Shown here: positions 51,710 to 60,882 of the stretch, piece after piece
How positions within the stretch are numbered: the first letter of the stretch is position 1
How the letters are laid out: every line of letters begins with the position of its first letter
Source of the DNA: Rhizorhabdus sp049889055
GTDB taxonomy: Bacteria > Pseudomonadota > Alphaproteobacteria > Sphingomonadales > Sphingomonadaceae
Assembly: GCF_049889055.1 (NCBI RefSeq)
Contig: NZ_JBLTWO010000008.1
Coordinates: 62,001 to 126,000 of the forward strand
DNA length: 64,000 nt
Direction of reading: 5' to 3'
Made by a program: the position numbers and the translations under genes
Notes under the pieces: generated by a model
What the model was told of the DNA's origin: nothing
Databases searched by the model: none
What the model saw: only the letters and a program-made list of their open reading frames with translations

Positions 51710-52852
51710 TCAGGCTGAGGCAAAGCGCCCGATCGAATAGGCTCCGATCGGAATGTCGGTGTGCCCGGTGACGATCAGTTCGGCCATCGTTTCGCCGACG
51801 CCCGGGCCAATCTGGAAACCCGAGCCGGAGAAGCCGAAGGCATAGAATAGGCCTGGCACGGTGTTGCTCGGCCCCATTACCGGCAAGCTGTCGTCGGTAT
51901 AGCCCTCGATGCCGGTCCAGACGCGGATGACCTGCAGCTTCGCCAGCGCCGGCGCGAGGCGGCGCAGATGGTGGAATTGAGTCATGCTGTTCCGTGGCAT
52001 GACATAGGAGCGGTATTCGTCCGGATAGGACGGGGCTCGGATGGAGCCACCAAGGATTACGTTGCCGCGCGCGACCTGCCGGAAATAGACGGTCTCGACT
52101 TCGTCCGGGGTCATCACGCCGACTGCGGGAAGAATCGAATAGGGTACCGGTTCGGTCACGCTCATCGTCGGTGCGCGGGGGGTGAGCGTCAGAGACTCGC
52201 CAAACTGGCTCACGATATTTCCAGCCCATGCACCGGCCGTTACAAGCAGGGTCGGCGCGCGGAAGCGGCGGCCGTCTTCGGCTTCCAGGACGAAGTCCTC
52301 GCCGACCTTGGCTGCATGAACGATCTTCGTATCTTCGACCACCTGCGCGCCCAGCTTCATCGCCGCGCGGGCAAAGGCAGGTGCGGCAAGGCGCGGGTTG
52401 GCATGACCGTCCAGCGCGGAATGCGATCCCGCCAGCACCTCGGGGCCGAGCCACGGGAACCGCGCGCGCAGTGCATTGCCGGAAAGCAGTTCGAGATCGA
52501 GCCCTTCCTCGCGCGCCTGTGCGGCATATTCCTCCATCCTGCCCACATTTTCGGGCCGGTCGCGAAAACAGACGCGGATGTGGCCGTTCTGCAGATATTC
52601 CACATCAGATCCGAGCAGTTCGCCGGCCTGCCGCCAAATGCGACTGGCCCGGTTGGCCAACGGCAGCTGAAAGATCGGGCGCCCCTGCCGGCGAACATTG
52701 CCGAAATTGGTTCCGCTCGCCTGACGCCCGACCTTGTCCGTTTCCAGCAGGATCACCGAACGGGCGCGCTGTGCGAGGAAGAACGCGGCGGAGCAGCCCA
52801 TCAAGCCGCCGCCGATGATCGCGACGTCTGCCGTGGCTTCAGGTGCGCTCAT
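51710..52852 (-). CDS. FAD-dependent amino/imino-acid oxidoreductase, HcnC/OoxB/DadA-like subunit
   Basis: 380 residues of the DAO fold. The dinucleotide-binding start is VAIIGGGLMGCSAAFFLAQ; RQASGTNFGNVRRQGR lies at the flavin; the end is GFSGSGFQIGPGVGETMAELI. It is the amine-oxidising beta subunit of three-subunit dehydrogenases such as hydrogen cyanide synthase HcnC, opine oxidases OoxB/NoxB and D-hydroxyproline dehydrogenase. Its start overlaps the HcnB-like stop by 4 bases (ATGA), so the subunits are made together. It is the last gene of the importer-oxidase operon. Confidence 0.92.
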   Translation of the reverse strand: MSAPEATADVAIIGGGLMGCSAAFFLAQRARSVILLETDKVGRQASGTNFGNVRRQGRPIFQLPLANRASRIWRQAGELLGSDVEYLQNGHIRVCFRDRPENVGRMEEYAAQAREEGLDLELLSGNALRARFPWLGPEVLAGSHSALDGHANPRLAAPAFARAAMKLGAQVVEDTKIVHAAKVGEDFVLEAEDGRRFRAPTLLVTAGAWAGNIVSQFGESLTLTPRAPTMSVTEPVPYSILPAVGVMTPDEVETVYFRQVARGNVILGGSIRAPSYPDEYRSYVMPRNSMTQFHHLRRLAPALAKLQVIRVWTGIEGYTDDSLPVMGPSNTVPGLFYAFGFSGSGFQIGPGVGETMAELIVTGHTDIPIGAYSIGRFASA

Positions 52853-54222
52853 GCGTCGGTCCTAGCCGTGGCGACCGGAATCGGCTTGACCGGCGCCTGC
52901 CCGCGCAGGCGGCCTGCCTTTTCCAGCGGCTCTCCGCGCAAGGCAGAGATGACCTCTGCCGAGGCATTGCTGCAATAGCGCCCCTGACAGCGGCCCATGC
53001 CAACGCGGCTGAAGGCCTTGGCGCGGTTGGTTTCGGTCGCATGGGCGACATTGACGCTGGCCCGCAGGTCGGCGGCGGTCACCCCTTCGCAGCGGCAGAG
53101 GACGGTGCTGTCTGCCGTGTCCGCTACGAAACGGTGCGGCCAGGGAAAGGCCTCGGCGAGGCCTTCGGCGAAGCGCACATAGCGCGCGCGTTCGGCCAGA
53201 AGGTGGCGGCGGCGGTCTTGGTCGATGGCGTGGCCCATGTCGGCGAGAGCGGCGAGGGCGGCAAGCTCGCCGGTGACTTCGGCCGAGCGCGCGCCAAGGA
53301 CCTTCGCGCCATCTCCGGCGAGATAGAGACCCGGTGCGCTGGCCCGACCGTCGGCGTCGATCTCGGGCAGCCACTGGCGGGTGTGGGGATCGAAGCTAAA
53401 GCTGGCGCGGGCAAGGTCGGCGATCTGGGTTTCGGGCCGCAGGTGCCAGCCCATCGCCACGGCATCGCATTCGAAATGCCGCAGCGTGCCCGAAGCTGTG
53501 CGGATGGTGACGCCCGAAACGCCGGTCTCGGGATCGCCGCTTATCGTCACGGGAGTCACGCCCGAGAGCACCGTCACGCCCGCACGCTTGAGACCGAACG
53601 TCAATGAAATGCCCTGCCAAAGCAGATCGGGTTGCGTGGCCAGCTTCGGCAGCGCTCTTACCCGGCCCGAAAGGGGCGAGGTATCGAGCACCGCGACGAC
53701 ATTCGCCCCTGCCTTCACATATTGCGAAGCGACATAGTAGAGCAGTGGCCCGGTACCCATGAACACCACCGCGCCGCCGATGCTGCAGGCCTGGGCCTTC
53801 AGGGCCACCTGCGATCCGCCCAGCGAGTAGCAGCCCGCCAGTTGCCAGCCCGGGACGGGGGCGAGCCGGTCGATCGCACCCGAACACACGATCAGGCGGT
53901 CATAGGGGATCGCTTCCGTCTCGCCCGCACGCGCTGCCCAAACCTGCCCTTCGGCGACGTTCCACACCAGTGTTTCGGGGCGATAGTCGATCTGCGACTG
54001 CAAGGCATCGAACCTGTCGTGCACGCCTCGTGCCCGGTGCGCATCCTTGCCGTAGAGCGTCTCATATGATCGCTTGAAACCTTCGGGCTGGCGGCGATAG
54101 ATCTGCCCGCCCGACCGGGTGCCCTCGTCGATCACGATCGGGTGCAGGCCTACCCGTACCAGCGCTTCCGCCGCGTTCACGCCGGCCGGCCCTGCGCCAA
54201 CGATTACCACACGGTCGGTCAT
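52849..54222 (-). CDS. FAD/NAD(P)-binding oxidoreductase with BFD-like [2Fe-2S] domain, HcnB/OoxA-like subunit
   Basis: 457 residues. The Rossmann start VVIVGAGPAGVNAAEAL and second dinucleotide site (GGAVVFMGTGPLLYYVASQYVKAGA) make it a pyridine-nucleotide-disulfide-type flavoprotein. The C-terminal region has four cysteines in CRCEGVT and GRCQGRYCS, the BFD-like [2Fe-2S] site. This is the alpha subunit of HcnABC/opine-oxidase-type dehydrogenases, which passes electrons on to the respiratory chain. It overlaps the ferredoxin gene upstream and the DadA-like gene downstream by 4 bases each. The ATG at 54222 is chosen by this overlap and by the Rossmann start. Confidence 0.92.
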   Translation of the reverse strand: MTDRVVIVGAGPAGVNAAEALVRVGLHPIVIDEGTRSGGQIYRRQPEGFKRSYETLYGKDAHRARGVHDRFDALQSQIDYRPETLVWNVAEGQVWAARAGETEAIPYDRLIVCSGAIDRLAPVPGWQLAGCYSLGGSQVALKAQACSIGGAVVFMGTGPLLYYVASQYVKAGANVVAVLDTSPLSGRVRALPKLATQPDLLWQGISLTFGLKRAGVTVLSGVTPVTISGDPETGVSGVTIRTASGTLRHFECDAVAMGWHLRPETQIADLARASFSFDPHTRQWLPEIDADGRASAPGLYLAGDGAKVLGARSAEVTGELAALAALADMGHAIDQDRRRHLLAERARYVRFAEGLAEAFPWPHRFVADTADSTVLCRCEGVTAADLRASVNVAHATETNRAKAFSRVGMGRCQGRYCSNASAEVISALRGEPLEKAGRLRGQAPVKPIPVATARTDA

Positions 54223-54527
54223 GGAGCCACCGACCAGTCTGCCGTCAGTGGCCGCGTCGAGATCGCAAGGCCGTTTTCGACCATCGTGGAGCAGGCGCGC
54301 AAGGAATTGCCTTGGGCATCGCGAACCCAGCAATCCTGACAAGCCCCCATCAGGCAGAAGCCTGCGCGGCGCTCCGGCCCGAACTCGGCGCTGCGCAGGG
54401 CGAGCCCGCTGTCGAGCAGCGCCACCATAAGCGTATCGCCTTCAAGTGCTGTGATTTCGCTACCATCGACGGTCATCCGCACGCGCGCGCGGCCAGTTTC
54501 GTCAAGGCGGCGGAAGCGGCCGGTCAT
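54219..54527 (-). CDS. [2Fe-2S] ferredoxin-like small subunit, HcnA-like
   Basis: 102 residues. The cluster motif GFCLMGACQDCWV plus the later RACST cysteine give C-x4-C-x2-C...C, the pattern of HcnA and of the small subunits of opine and hydroxyproline dehydrogenases. It bridges electrons between the flavin subunits. The ATG at 54527 overlaps the ATPase stop by 4 bases (ATGA). All three subunits of the dehydrogenase are thus present in the order A-B-C. Confidence 0.9.
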   Translation of the reverse strand: MTGRFRRLDETGRARVRMTVDGSEITALEGDTLMVALLDSGLALRSAEFGPERRAGFCLMGACQDCWVRDAQGNSLRACSTMVENGLAISTRPLTADWSVAP

Positions 54528-56272
54528 GCAGTCGGCTCCCTCAGTTCGTGGATGTCGTGATGGCACAGAAGGGCGAGACCTTCGCCCGTCCGCAAGGGGG
54601 GCGCTTCGGCGTCGCAGCGGCCGCGCAAGGCCACCGGACAGCGCGGCAGGAATCGGCAAAGGTCCGGCCCGGATTCCATCGGCATGACCGGCGCGCGTGT
54701 TACCGCCTGCTGCAGCCAGCCCGCGCGCATCTCGGGTACCGAATCCATCAGAACTCGGGTGTACGGATGATGGACACCCCGCGCAAAGGCGGCCGCATCC
54801 GACTGCTCCACCGCGGTGCCGCCATAGAGCACAAGCACTTTGTCGCAGAACGCGCGGACGGTTGAGATATCGTGGCTAATGAACAGGGTAGCGATGCCGA
54901 GTTCGCGGCGAAGCTCGTCGATCAGCTCGAGGATAGCCGCACCGACCACGGTATCGAGCGCGGATGTCACTTCGTCGCACAGCAGCACCTCTGGACGGGC
55001 GGCGAGGGCGCGGGCCAGGTTCACGCGCTGCTTCTGCCCGCCCGAAAGCTGACGGACATTGCGCGTTGCCAGTTCGGAGGGCAGGCGGATCAGATCGAGC
55101 AACCTCGCCACTTCCCGCTGTGCGTCTGCCCCTCTCAGTCCGTGGTAGAACGCCAGCGGCCGGGCCAGCGTCTGACCGACGCTGTGCATGGGATTGAGCG
55201 CGGTGTCGGCGTTCTGGAACACCAGTTGCACCCTCCGGAACTGTTCGCGGCTGCGACCTTCGAGGCTTCTTGGCAGCTCTTCGCCCCCTAAGCTGACCGA
55301 TCCGGCGCTGCGTGGCAGAAGGCCGGCAATCACGCGGGCGAGCGTGGATTTGCCCGATCCGCTTTCGCCGATCACGCCGAGCGTCGCTCCTTTGGCCAGG
55401 CTTAGCGAAATGTCGCGCAGCACCGGCACCTTGCCATAAGCGGCATTGACGCCTGAGACCTGGAGCAGCGCATCCCCGTCAATGGCGGCCGGAGCTGTGC
55501 GGACCTTGGGGCGCGCGGCCGCCATAAGCGTGCAGGTATAGTCGTCGGCAGGTGCATGGAGCACCTGCGCCGCATCGCCCTGCTCCCGGGTGCGCCCCTG
55601 GTTGAGCACAAGAATCTGGTCTGCCATCTGCGCCACCACCGCCAGATCGTGGCTGACATAGATCGCCGTCGCGCCCACTGCGGCAATTGCCGCCTTGAAG
55701 GCTTTGAGCACCTCGACTTGCGTGGTCACGTCAAGCGCCGTGGTCGGCTCATCTAGGATCACGAGTTCCGGCCGCGTGATCAGCGCCATTGCCGCCATCA
55801 GCCGCTGAAGCTGCCCGCCGGAAAGCTGGTGCGGATAGCGCGCCCCGATGGTCTGCGGGAACGGCAGCGCCAGCACACGGAACAGTTCCACAGCGCGCGC
55901 TTCAGCCTCGGCCTTGCCCGCCAGTCCATGGACCAGCAAGGGCTCGGTCACCTGTGCCATGATCGTACGCGAAGGGTTGAAGGCCGAAGCGGCACTCTGC
56001 GCCACATAGGAAACGCGCCGGCCGCGCAGCGTCCGGAGGCCTGCCTCATCTAGCTGGTCGACCCGCGTATCGCCTAGCCACACCTCGCCGGAGATCGTCG
56101 CGCCGAAGCGCGAATAGCCCATCAGCGCCAGTGCGATCGTCGTCTTGCCGGACCCGGATTCCCCAATCAGCGCGAGAACCTGCTCGCGCGCAATCTCGAA
56201 CGAGACGTCCTGAACAATCGCTTTTTCACCTGCGACGATGCGCAAATTCTTGACCGATACATGCGCGTTCAT
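54524..56272 (-). CDS. Fused double ATP-binding protein of a dipeptide/oligopeptide/opine-type ABC importer (DppD-DppF fusion)
   Basis: 582 residues with two complete ABC domains. The first has GESGSGKTT, LSGGQLQR and LVILDEPTTALD; the second has GESGSGKST, LSGGQKQRV and VLLCDEVTSALD. A C-terminal oligo_HPY segment (CRFLPRCPVALRGRC) is typical of peptide importers. Most Dpp/Opp systems use two separate ATPases; fusions like this occur in several Proteobacteria. It is coupled by 4-base overlaps to the permease gene upstream and the ferredoxin gene downstream. Confidence 0.95.
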   Translation of the reverse strand: MNAHVSVKNLRIVAGEKAIVQDVSFEIAREQVLALIGESGSGKTTIALALMGYSRFGATISGEVWLGDTRVDQLDEAGLRTLRGRRVSYVAQSAASAFNPSRTIMAQVTEPLLVHGLAGKAEAEARAVELFRVLALPFPQTIGARYPHQLSGGQLQRLMAAMALITRPELVILDEPTTALDVTTQVEVLKAFKAAIAAVGATAIYVSHDLAVVAQMADQILVLNQGRTREQGDAAQVLHAPADDYTCTLMAAARPKVRTAPAAIDGDALLQVSGVNAAYGKVPVLRDISLSLAKGATLGVIGESGSGKSTLARVIAGLLPRSAGSVSLGGEELPRSLEGRSREQFRRVQLVFQNADTALNPMHSVGQTLARPLAFYHGLRGADAQREVARLLDLIRLPSELATRNVRQLSGGQKQRVNLARALAARPEVLLCDEVTSALDTVVGAAILELIDELRRELGIATLFISHDISTVRAFCDKVLVLYGGTAVEQSDAAAFARGVHHPYTRVLMDSVPEMRAGWLQQAVTRAPVMPMESGPDLCRFLPRCPVALRGRCDAEAPPLRTGEGLALLCHHDIHELREPTA

Positions 56273-57093
56273 CCCTCCGTCTCCAAGGGCTTGAGCGCAT
56301 CGATCAGCAGGTTCGCGCCGACCGTCAGCGTGGCGATGGCGATGGCGGGCACAATGATCGCGGGCGCGCCTTCGGTAAGCCCCGAGATGTTCTCGCGTAC
56401 CAGCGAGCCGAGGTCCGCATAGGGCGGCTGCACCCCAAGGCCGAGGAACGACAGGCCAGATAGCAGCAGCACGATGAACACGAAGCGCAATCCGAGATCG
56501 GCCAGCAGCGGGTGGATCATGTTGGGCAGCACCTCACGCAATGCCACATGCCATCCCCCTTCGCCTCGGGCTCGTGCCACGGTAACGAAATCGAGTGCGA
56601 CCACGTTGACCGCCAGCGCCCGGGCAATGCGAAAATTGCCCGGGACATAGGTAACCGCCGTGATCGTCAGCAGCAGGCCGAGCGAGGAGCCGAATGCCGC
56701 AACCATGACCAGCGCGAAGATCTTCGAAGGGATCGAGATCAGCGTGTCCATCACACGTGAAAGCACCTCGTCCACCCAGCCTCCGCAGACGGCAGCAGTC
56801 AGCGCAAGTGCGGTTCCGCCAAGACAGGCCAGCAGCGCCCCGCCAGCGCCAAGGAACACGGTATAGCGCGCAGCCCATAACAGGCGGCTCAGCACATCGC
56901 GGCCGAGATAGTCGCTGCCCAGCGGAAACCGCGCAGACAGGCCCGAAAAAACCTCGAAGTCGACGAAGGCCCCCACCGGATGCGGGGCGAGCGCAGGTCC
57001 GGCCAGGGCTATCGCCAGCCACATCAGTACAAGGCCGAGCCCGATCCGGCCCGAAAGCGGCAATGCGCGTGCGAGGGAGATCAGCGGTCTCAC
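56269..57093 (-). CDS. ABC transporter permease, DppC/OppC type
   Basis: 274 residues with about six membrane segments; HPVGAFVDFEVFSGLSARFPLGSDYLGRDVLSRLLWAARY is the characteristic DppC N-terminal region (GTDxxGRDxxSR), and RGEGGWHVALREVLPNMIHPLLADLG is the coupling loop. Starts at GTG 57093 and overlaps the DppB stop (GTGA). It pairs with DppB in the inner membrane. Confidence 0.94.
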   Translation of the reverse strand: MRPLISLARALPLSGRIGLGLVLMWLAIALAGPALAPHPVGAFVDFEVFSGLSARFPLGSDYLGRDVLSRLLWAARYTVFLGAGGALLACLGGTALALTAAVCGGWVDEVLSRVMDTLISIPSKIFALVMVAAFGSSLGLLLTITAVTYVPGNFRIARALAVNVVALDFVTVARARGEGGWHVALREVLPNMIHPLLADLGLRFVFIVLLLSGLSFLGLGVQPPYADLGSLVRENISGLTEGAPAIIVPAIAIATLTVGANLLIDALKPLETEG

Positions 57094-58073
57094 TGCGCGC
57101 GCAGCCTTGGGTTGGCGAGGATCGCGATTGTATCGGCCAGCAGCATGAGAGCGAGATAGACCGCACAGAAGATCATTGCGCAGGCCTGCAGCAGCGGCAT
57201 GTCGCGGCTGGTCACCGCATTGACCATCAGGCTGGCAAGCCCGGGAAAGTTGAAGATCGTCTCCACGATGATCGCCCCGCCCATCAGGTAGGACAGCGAC
57301 AGTGCCACCGCATTGACGATCGGTCCGACTGCATTGGGCATGACGTGGACCAGGACGATGCGGCGAAACGGCAGGCCCTTCAGCCGCGCCATTTCCACAT
57401 AGGGCTGGTCAAGCTGGTCGGCCACCGCCGACCGCGTCATCCGCGCCATTTGTGCAACCACGACGACCGTGAGTGACAGCACCGGCAAGGCGCAGGAGCG
57501 CAAGCTGTCCCACAGGCTTGCCTCTTCGTTGACCAGCGCGATGGAGGGCAGCCATAGGAGTTTGACCGAGAACACCAGCACGCCCAGCGTCGCCACCAGG
57601 AATTCGGGCATTGCCACCGCAGAAAGCATCGCGAGATTCAGCCCCCGGTCCAGCCGTCCGCCGCGATTGATGGCGGAAGCAATGCCGATGGTAAGCGCCA
57701 GAGGCACCGAAAGCAGCGCCGTGAAGCCCGCCAGCATCAGCGAGTTGGGCAGCCGTTCGGCAACGACATCGCGCACAGGCATGCCGGCGACCAACGACAG
57801 GCCGGGATCGCCCTGCACCATGCCGCGCAGCCATTCCAGGTAGCGTGTCAACGCCGGTCGATCGAGACCCATCTCGTGGCGCAGTGCAGCTACCTGTTCG
57901 GGGGTAGCGCTCTGCCCCAGGCTTTCCTGCGCAGCATCGCCGGGCAGGAGGCCGGAAATGGTGAAGACCACTGCTGAAACCAGAAGCAGCGTCAGCGCCG
58001 AAGAAGCGATGCGCTTGCCCACCAGCCGCAGTACGCCGGACAGCGCGGAGCGAGGAGATTCAGCCGTCGCCAT
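57090..58073 (-). CDS. ABC transporter permease, DppB/OppB type
   Basis: 327 residues from the ATG at 58073. The DppB hallmark DAAQESLGQSATPEQVAALRHEMGLDRPALTRYLEWLRGMVQGDPG lies in the first large periplasmic loop and is followed by five membrane segments; the coupling loop is ARLKGLPFRRIVLVHVMPNAV. The stop of the binding-protein gene overlaps this ATG (TGATG). Upstream codons in frame are a shadow of that gene. Confidence 0.94.
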   Translation of the reverse strand: MATAESPRSALSGVLRLVGKRIASSALTLLLVSAVVFTISGLLPGDAAQESLGQSATPEQVAALRHEMGLDRPALTRYLEWLRGMVQGDPGLSLVAGMPVRDVVAERLPNSLMLAGFTALLSVPLALTIGIASAINRGGRLDRGLNLAMLSAVAMPEFLVATLGVLVFSVKLLWLPSIALVNEEASLWDSLRSCALPVLSLTVVVVAQMARMTRSAVADQLDQPYVEMARLKGLPFRRIVLVHVMPNAVGPIVNAVALSLSYLMGGAIIVETIFNFPGLASLMVNAVTSRDMPLLQACAMIFCAVYLALMLLADTIAILANPRLRAQ

Positions 58074-59596
58074 CAGCCATTCCACCACACATGTTCGGCA
58101 AACTGATAGCCCATCAGCCCACCCAACGGCACCGAGGTGAGGCCACCCAGCCGCTTGTCGAACGCATCGATCAGCGTGATGAACACCGGGATCGCCACGC
58201 CGCACTTGCCGTGCACGATCTGCTGCATCTCGCCATATATCTCGCGGCGCAGGCCCTCGTCGGTTGCCCCGCGCGCTTCCACCAGCAGCCGGTCGAACCG
58301 TTCGTTCTTCCAGCCGCTTTCGTTCCAGTCCGCATCGGACTTGTAAAACAGGCTGAAGACCAGATCCGCTGTCGGGCGCGGATTGGTGTTACCGAAGCCC
58401 AGAGGGTGCTTCATCCAGTGGGTGGACCAGTAGCCATCGGCAGGCACGCGGTTCACCGCCAGTTCCAGCCCTACCCGCGCGCCATATTCCTGCAGGATCG
58501 AGGCCATGTCGACCGAACCTTCGGCTGCGGGCGAAGCGTAGATCGGCAGGCGCACGCCTTTCAGCCCGCTGCGCGCCAGATGCCATCTGGCCCTGTCGAG
58601 ATCGAGCTTGGTCTGCGCAATGTGCGGGTTGAAATAGGGGTGGAAGGGCGGGATCGGATGATCGTTGGCGATCGTTGCGTAGTTACGGAACAGCGCACGC
58701 TTGATCAGCGGACGGTCGAACAGATGCTTGATCGCCATCACGAAGTCGGGATTGCCGGTCGGCAGCCGGTCCTGCCGCAATATCAGATCGGAATAAAGGC
58801 CCGATGGCGTTGCCAGCACCCGGTGCGCAGGCGATGTGTCCACCCGCTTCGTCGATCGCGGGTTGAGCGACATGATCAACTGCACATCGCCTGAAAGCAG
58901 CGCGTTCACTCGGCTGACTTCATCGGGAATGGCGATCAGTTCGATCCGGTCGAGCCAGGCTTTGCCTGGCACCCAATAGTCCTCGTTGCGCACAACCTCA
59001 GTACGTACGCCGGGCTTGAACTGGGCGAGGCGATAGGGGCCGGTACCGTTGCCCCCGGGTTTCGCCTCGCCCGCGCGCACGATCAGGAAATGCGATTGCG
59101 AAAGGATCGCCGGCAGATCGGCATTTGCTCCGTGCAGGCGGATCACAACGCCGTAGCGTCCATCGGGCCGCACTTCGGCGAATTGCCGGGCAATCGTCGC
59201 CATCTTCGATCCCAGTGCGGGATCGGCATGGCGGCGCAACGACCACACGACGTCGGCGCTGGTCAGTTCGGCACCATCATGAAACCGCACGCCCTTGCGC
59301 AGGGTAAAGTGCCAGATCACGCGATCGGCGCTGTCGAAACGTTCTGCAAGTTTGGGCCGCGCGATCAGGTCTGCTCCGGTTGCGGTCAAGCCGCTGTAGA
59401 GCATGAAGTGGCGCAGATAATCGGTCGAATGGCTGGCCTTGGCCGGATCGAGCGTATCCGAAGTGGAGGCAGATTGCCCCGCCACGCAGATCGATCCGCC
59501 GCGCCTCGGTGCCGCGCTTGCGATAGTGCCGGGTAGCGTCAGCGCACCTGCCGCGGCAAGGCCCGAACCGATCAAGGCGCGGCGTGTCAGGCCCAT
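58073..59596 (-). CDS. ABC transporter substrate-binding protein, family 5 (SBP_bac_5), Tat-exported
   Basis: 507 residues from the ATG at 59596. The N terminus (TRRALIGSGLAAAGALTLPGTIASA) is a twin-arginine signal peptide, so the protein is exported folded. The body is a family 5 peptide-binding fold (LRKGVRFHDGAELTSADVVWSLRR, NPHIAQTKLDLDRARWHLARSG). Family 5 members bind peptides, opines, nickel chelates or glutathione. The start overlaps the PuuB-like stop by one base (TGATG). It supplies DppBC with substrate. The ligand is the key unknown of the operon. Confidence 0.94.
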   Translation of the reverse strand: MGLTRRALIGSGLAAAGALTLPGTIASAAPRRGGSICVAGQSASTSDTLDPAKASHSTDYLRHFMLYSGLTATGADLIARPKLAERFDSADRVIWHFTLRKGVRFHDGAELTSADVVWSLRRHADPALGSKMATIARQFAEVRPDGRYGVVIRLHGANADLPAILSQSHFLIVRAGEAKPGGNGTGPYRLAQFKPGVRTEVVRNEDYWVPGKAWLDRIELIAIPDEVSRVNALLSGDVQLIMSLNPRSTKRVDTSPAHRVLATPSGLYSDLILRQDRLPTGNPDFVMAIKHLFDRPLIKRALFRNYATIANDHPIPPFHPYFNPHIAQTKLDLDRARWHLARSGLKGVRLPIYASPAAEGSVDMASILQEYGARVGLELAVNRVPADGYWSTHWMKHPLGFGNTNPRPTADLVFSLFYKSDADWNESGWKNERFDRLLVEARGATDEGLRREIYGEMQQIVHGKCGVAIPVFITLIDAFDKRLGGLTSVPLGGLMGYQFAEHVWWNG

Positions 59597-60879
59597 CAGT
59601 GCAGCCAGTCCTGCAGCCGGTACCACGCCCCCACCATCGGCAGGAACCAGGGCTTTCCCAAATGGCCGGGAATTGCGGGCCATGAAAGCTCGGTAAAGGG
59701 ATTGGCCGAAGGATCGCCGCCCATGACCCTTGCCATGTGCTGGCCCATGGCGGTCGCCATCTGCACGCCGTGACCGCTGTAGCCCATGGCGTAGAACAGT
59801 CCGTCATGTTCTCCCGCGCGCGGCAGGCGGTCTGCCGTCAAGTCAATCGCTCCGCCCCAGCAGGCGGCGACTCCGGTGCCCGCAAGGTCGGGGAACAGTT
59901 CGCGCAGCTTCGCCTCGAGCACGCGGCCCGATTTGGCATCCGACGTGGGATTCGACAGTGCAAAGCGCGCCCGCCCGCCAAAGATCAGGCGGTTGTCGCC
60001 GGTAAGCCGGAAATAATTGCCGACAATCCGGCTCGTCACATAATTGCGCCGCGTCGGGAACAGATGGTGCGCCAGGCTGGCAGAAAGCGGCTCGGTGGCG
60101 ATCACGAAACTGCCCACGGTCACGATGCGGCGGCGAAACCAGCCGAATGGCGCGTAAGGGCTGTTACCCCCTGTCGCAATCAGCACCTGCCTTGCCTGCG
60201 CGCGCCCGCGCGGGGTCGTCAGGCTCCAGCGGGCGCCAGACCGTTCGATCGCTTCGACCGGCGCGCTCTCCCAGACCCGCGCGCCGGCCCGCACCGCCGC
60301 TTCGCCAAGGCCTGCGCCCAGCTTGCCGGGATGGAGTTGCGCGCTCGTCGTCTGCACGAGCGCACCGTGAAACCCCTGCGCGTGAATTTCGGAAGAAATT
60401 TCACCGGGCCCGACAAGTTGGACGTTGGGGTCGACCTCTTTGCGCAGCAGCGCGTGAGCGGCTTCCAGCTTGGGGAAATGCTCGGGCTTGGCGGCCAGCT
60501 TGGCCCGGCCGCAGCGGATGAAATCGCAGTCGATCCCCTCGCGCGCCGTAATCCGCTCCACGGTTTCAACCGCGTCCACATGCGCAAGATACCACTTGCG
60601 CGCCAGATCGATGCCATGTGCCGATGCCAGCGCGCCGAAATCATGCGCGGTCCCGGCATTGCACTGCCCGCCGTTGCGTCCCGACGCCGCCCCAGCAATG
60701 CGACCTCCCTCCAGCAACATGACATTTGCTCCGCTGCGCGCGAGCTCCAGTGCGGCGGAAAGCCCCGTAAAGCCGCCGCCGATGACGGCAACGTCGCAAT
60801 CGCCCTCGACGCGGCCCTGCTCGCCACCCGCAAAGGGGGGCGTGCTTTGTTGCCAGTAGGAGAGCGATTGCGGCTGCAT
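59596..60879 (-). CDS. FAD-dependent amine oxidoreductase, PuuB/OrdL-like
   Basis: 427 residues: SYWQQSTPPF start, FAD motif VAVIGGGFTGLSAALELARSGANVMLLEGGRIAGAASGRNGGQC, and the C-terminal GVAACWGGAIDLTADRLPRAGEHDGLFYAMGYSGHGV block. This is the pattern of gamma-glutamylputrescine oxidase PuuB and related secondary-amine oxidases. It would release an aldehyde plus a primary amine or ammonia. It is the first gene of the tightly overlapped importer-oxidase run, 3 bases after the HAD gene. A role on a conjugated amine imported by the neighbouring ABC system is inferred. Confidence 0.92.
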   Translation of the reverse strand: MQPQSLSYWQQSTPPFAGGEQGRVEGDCDVAVIGGGFTGLSAALELARSGANVMLLEGGRIAGAASGRNGGQCNAGTAHDFGALASAHGIDLARKWYLAHVDAVETVERITAREGIDCDFIRCGRAKLAAKPEHFPKLEAAHALLRKEVDPNVQLVGPGEISSEIHAQGFHGALVQTTSAQLHPGKLGAGLGEAAVRAGARVWESAPVEAIERSGARWSLTTPRGRAQARQVLIATGGNSPYAPFGWFRRRIVTVGSFVIATEPLSASLAHHLFPTRRNYVTSRIVGNYFRLTGDNRLIFGGRARFALSNPTSDAKSGRVLEAKLRELFPDLAGTGVAACWGGAIDLTADRLPRAGEHDGLFYAMGYSGHGVQMATAMGQHMARVMGGDPSANPFTELSWPAIPGHLGKPWFLPMVGAWYRLQDWLH

Positions 60880-60882
60880 CGC

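Noticed and set aside
51710..54527. Hydrogen cyanide synthase (hcnABC)
   Set aside because: The three-subunit plan and cofactor motifs match HcnABC, but opine oxidases and hydroxyproline dehydrogenases have the same plan. The importer and PuuB context favours amine catabolism.
43321..60879. L-hydroxyproline degradation pathway
   Set aside because: A three-subunit dehydrogenase and aldehyde dehydrogenases fit, but no hydroxyproline epimerase or pyrroline-hydroxycarboxylate deaminase was found in the island. The DapA-like gene at 3418 is far away and lacks the catalytic lysine.
43321..60879. Complete Puu putrescine pathway
   Set aside because: PuuA and PuuD homologues are absent, so only part of the pathway is represented.
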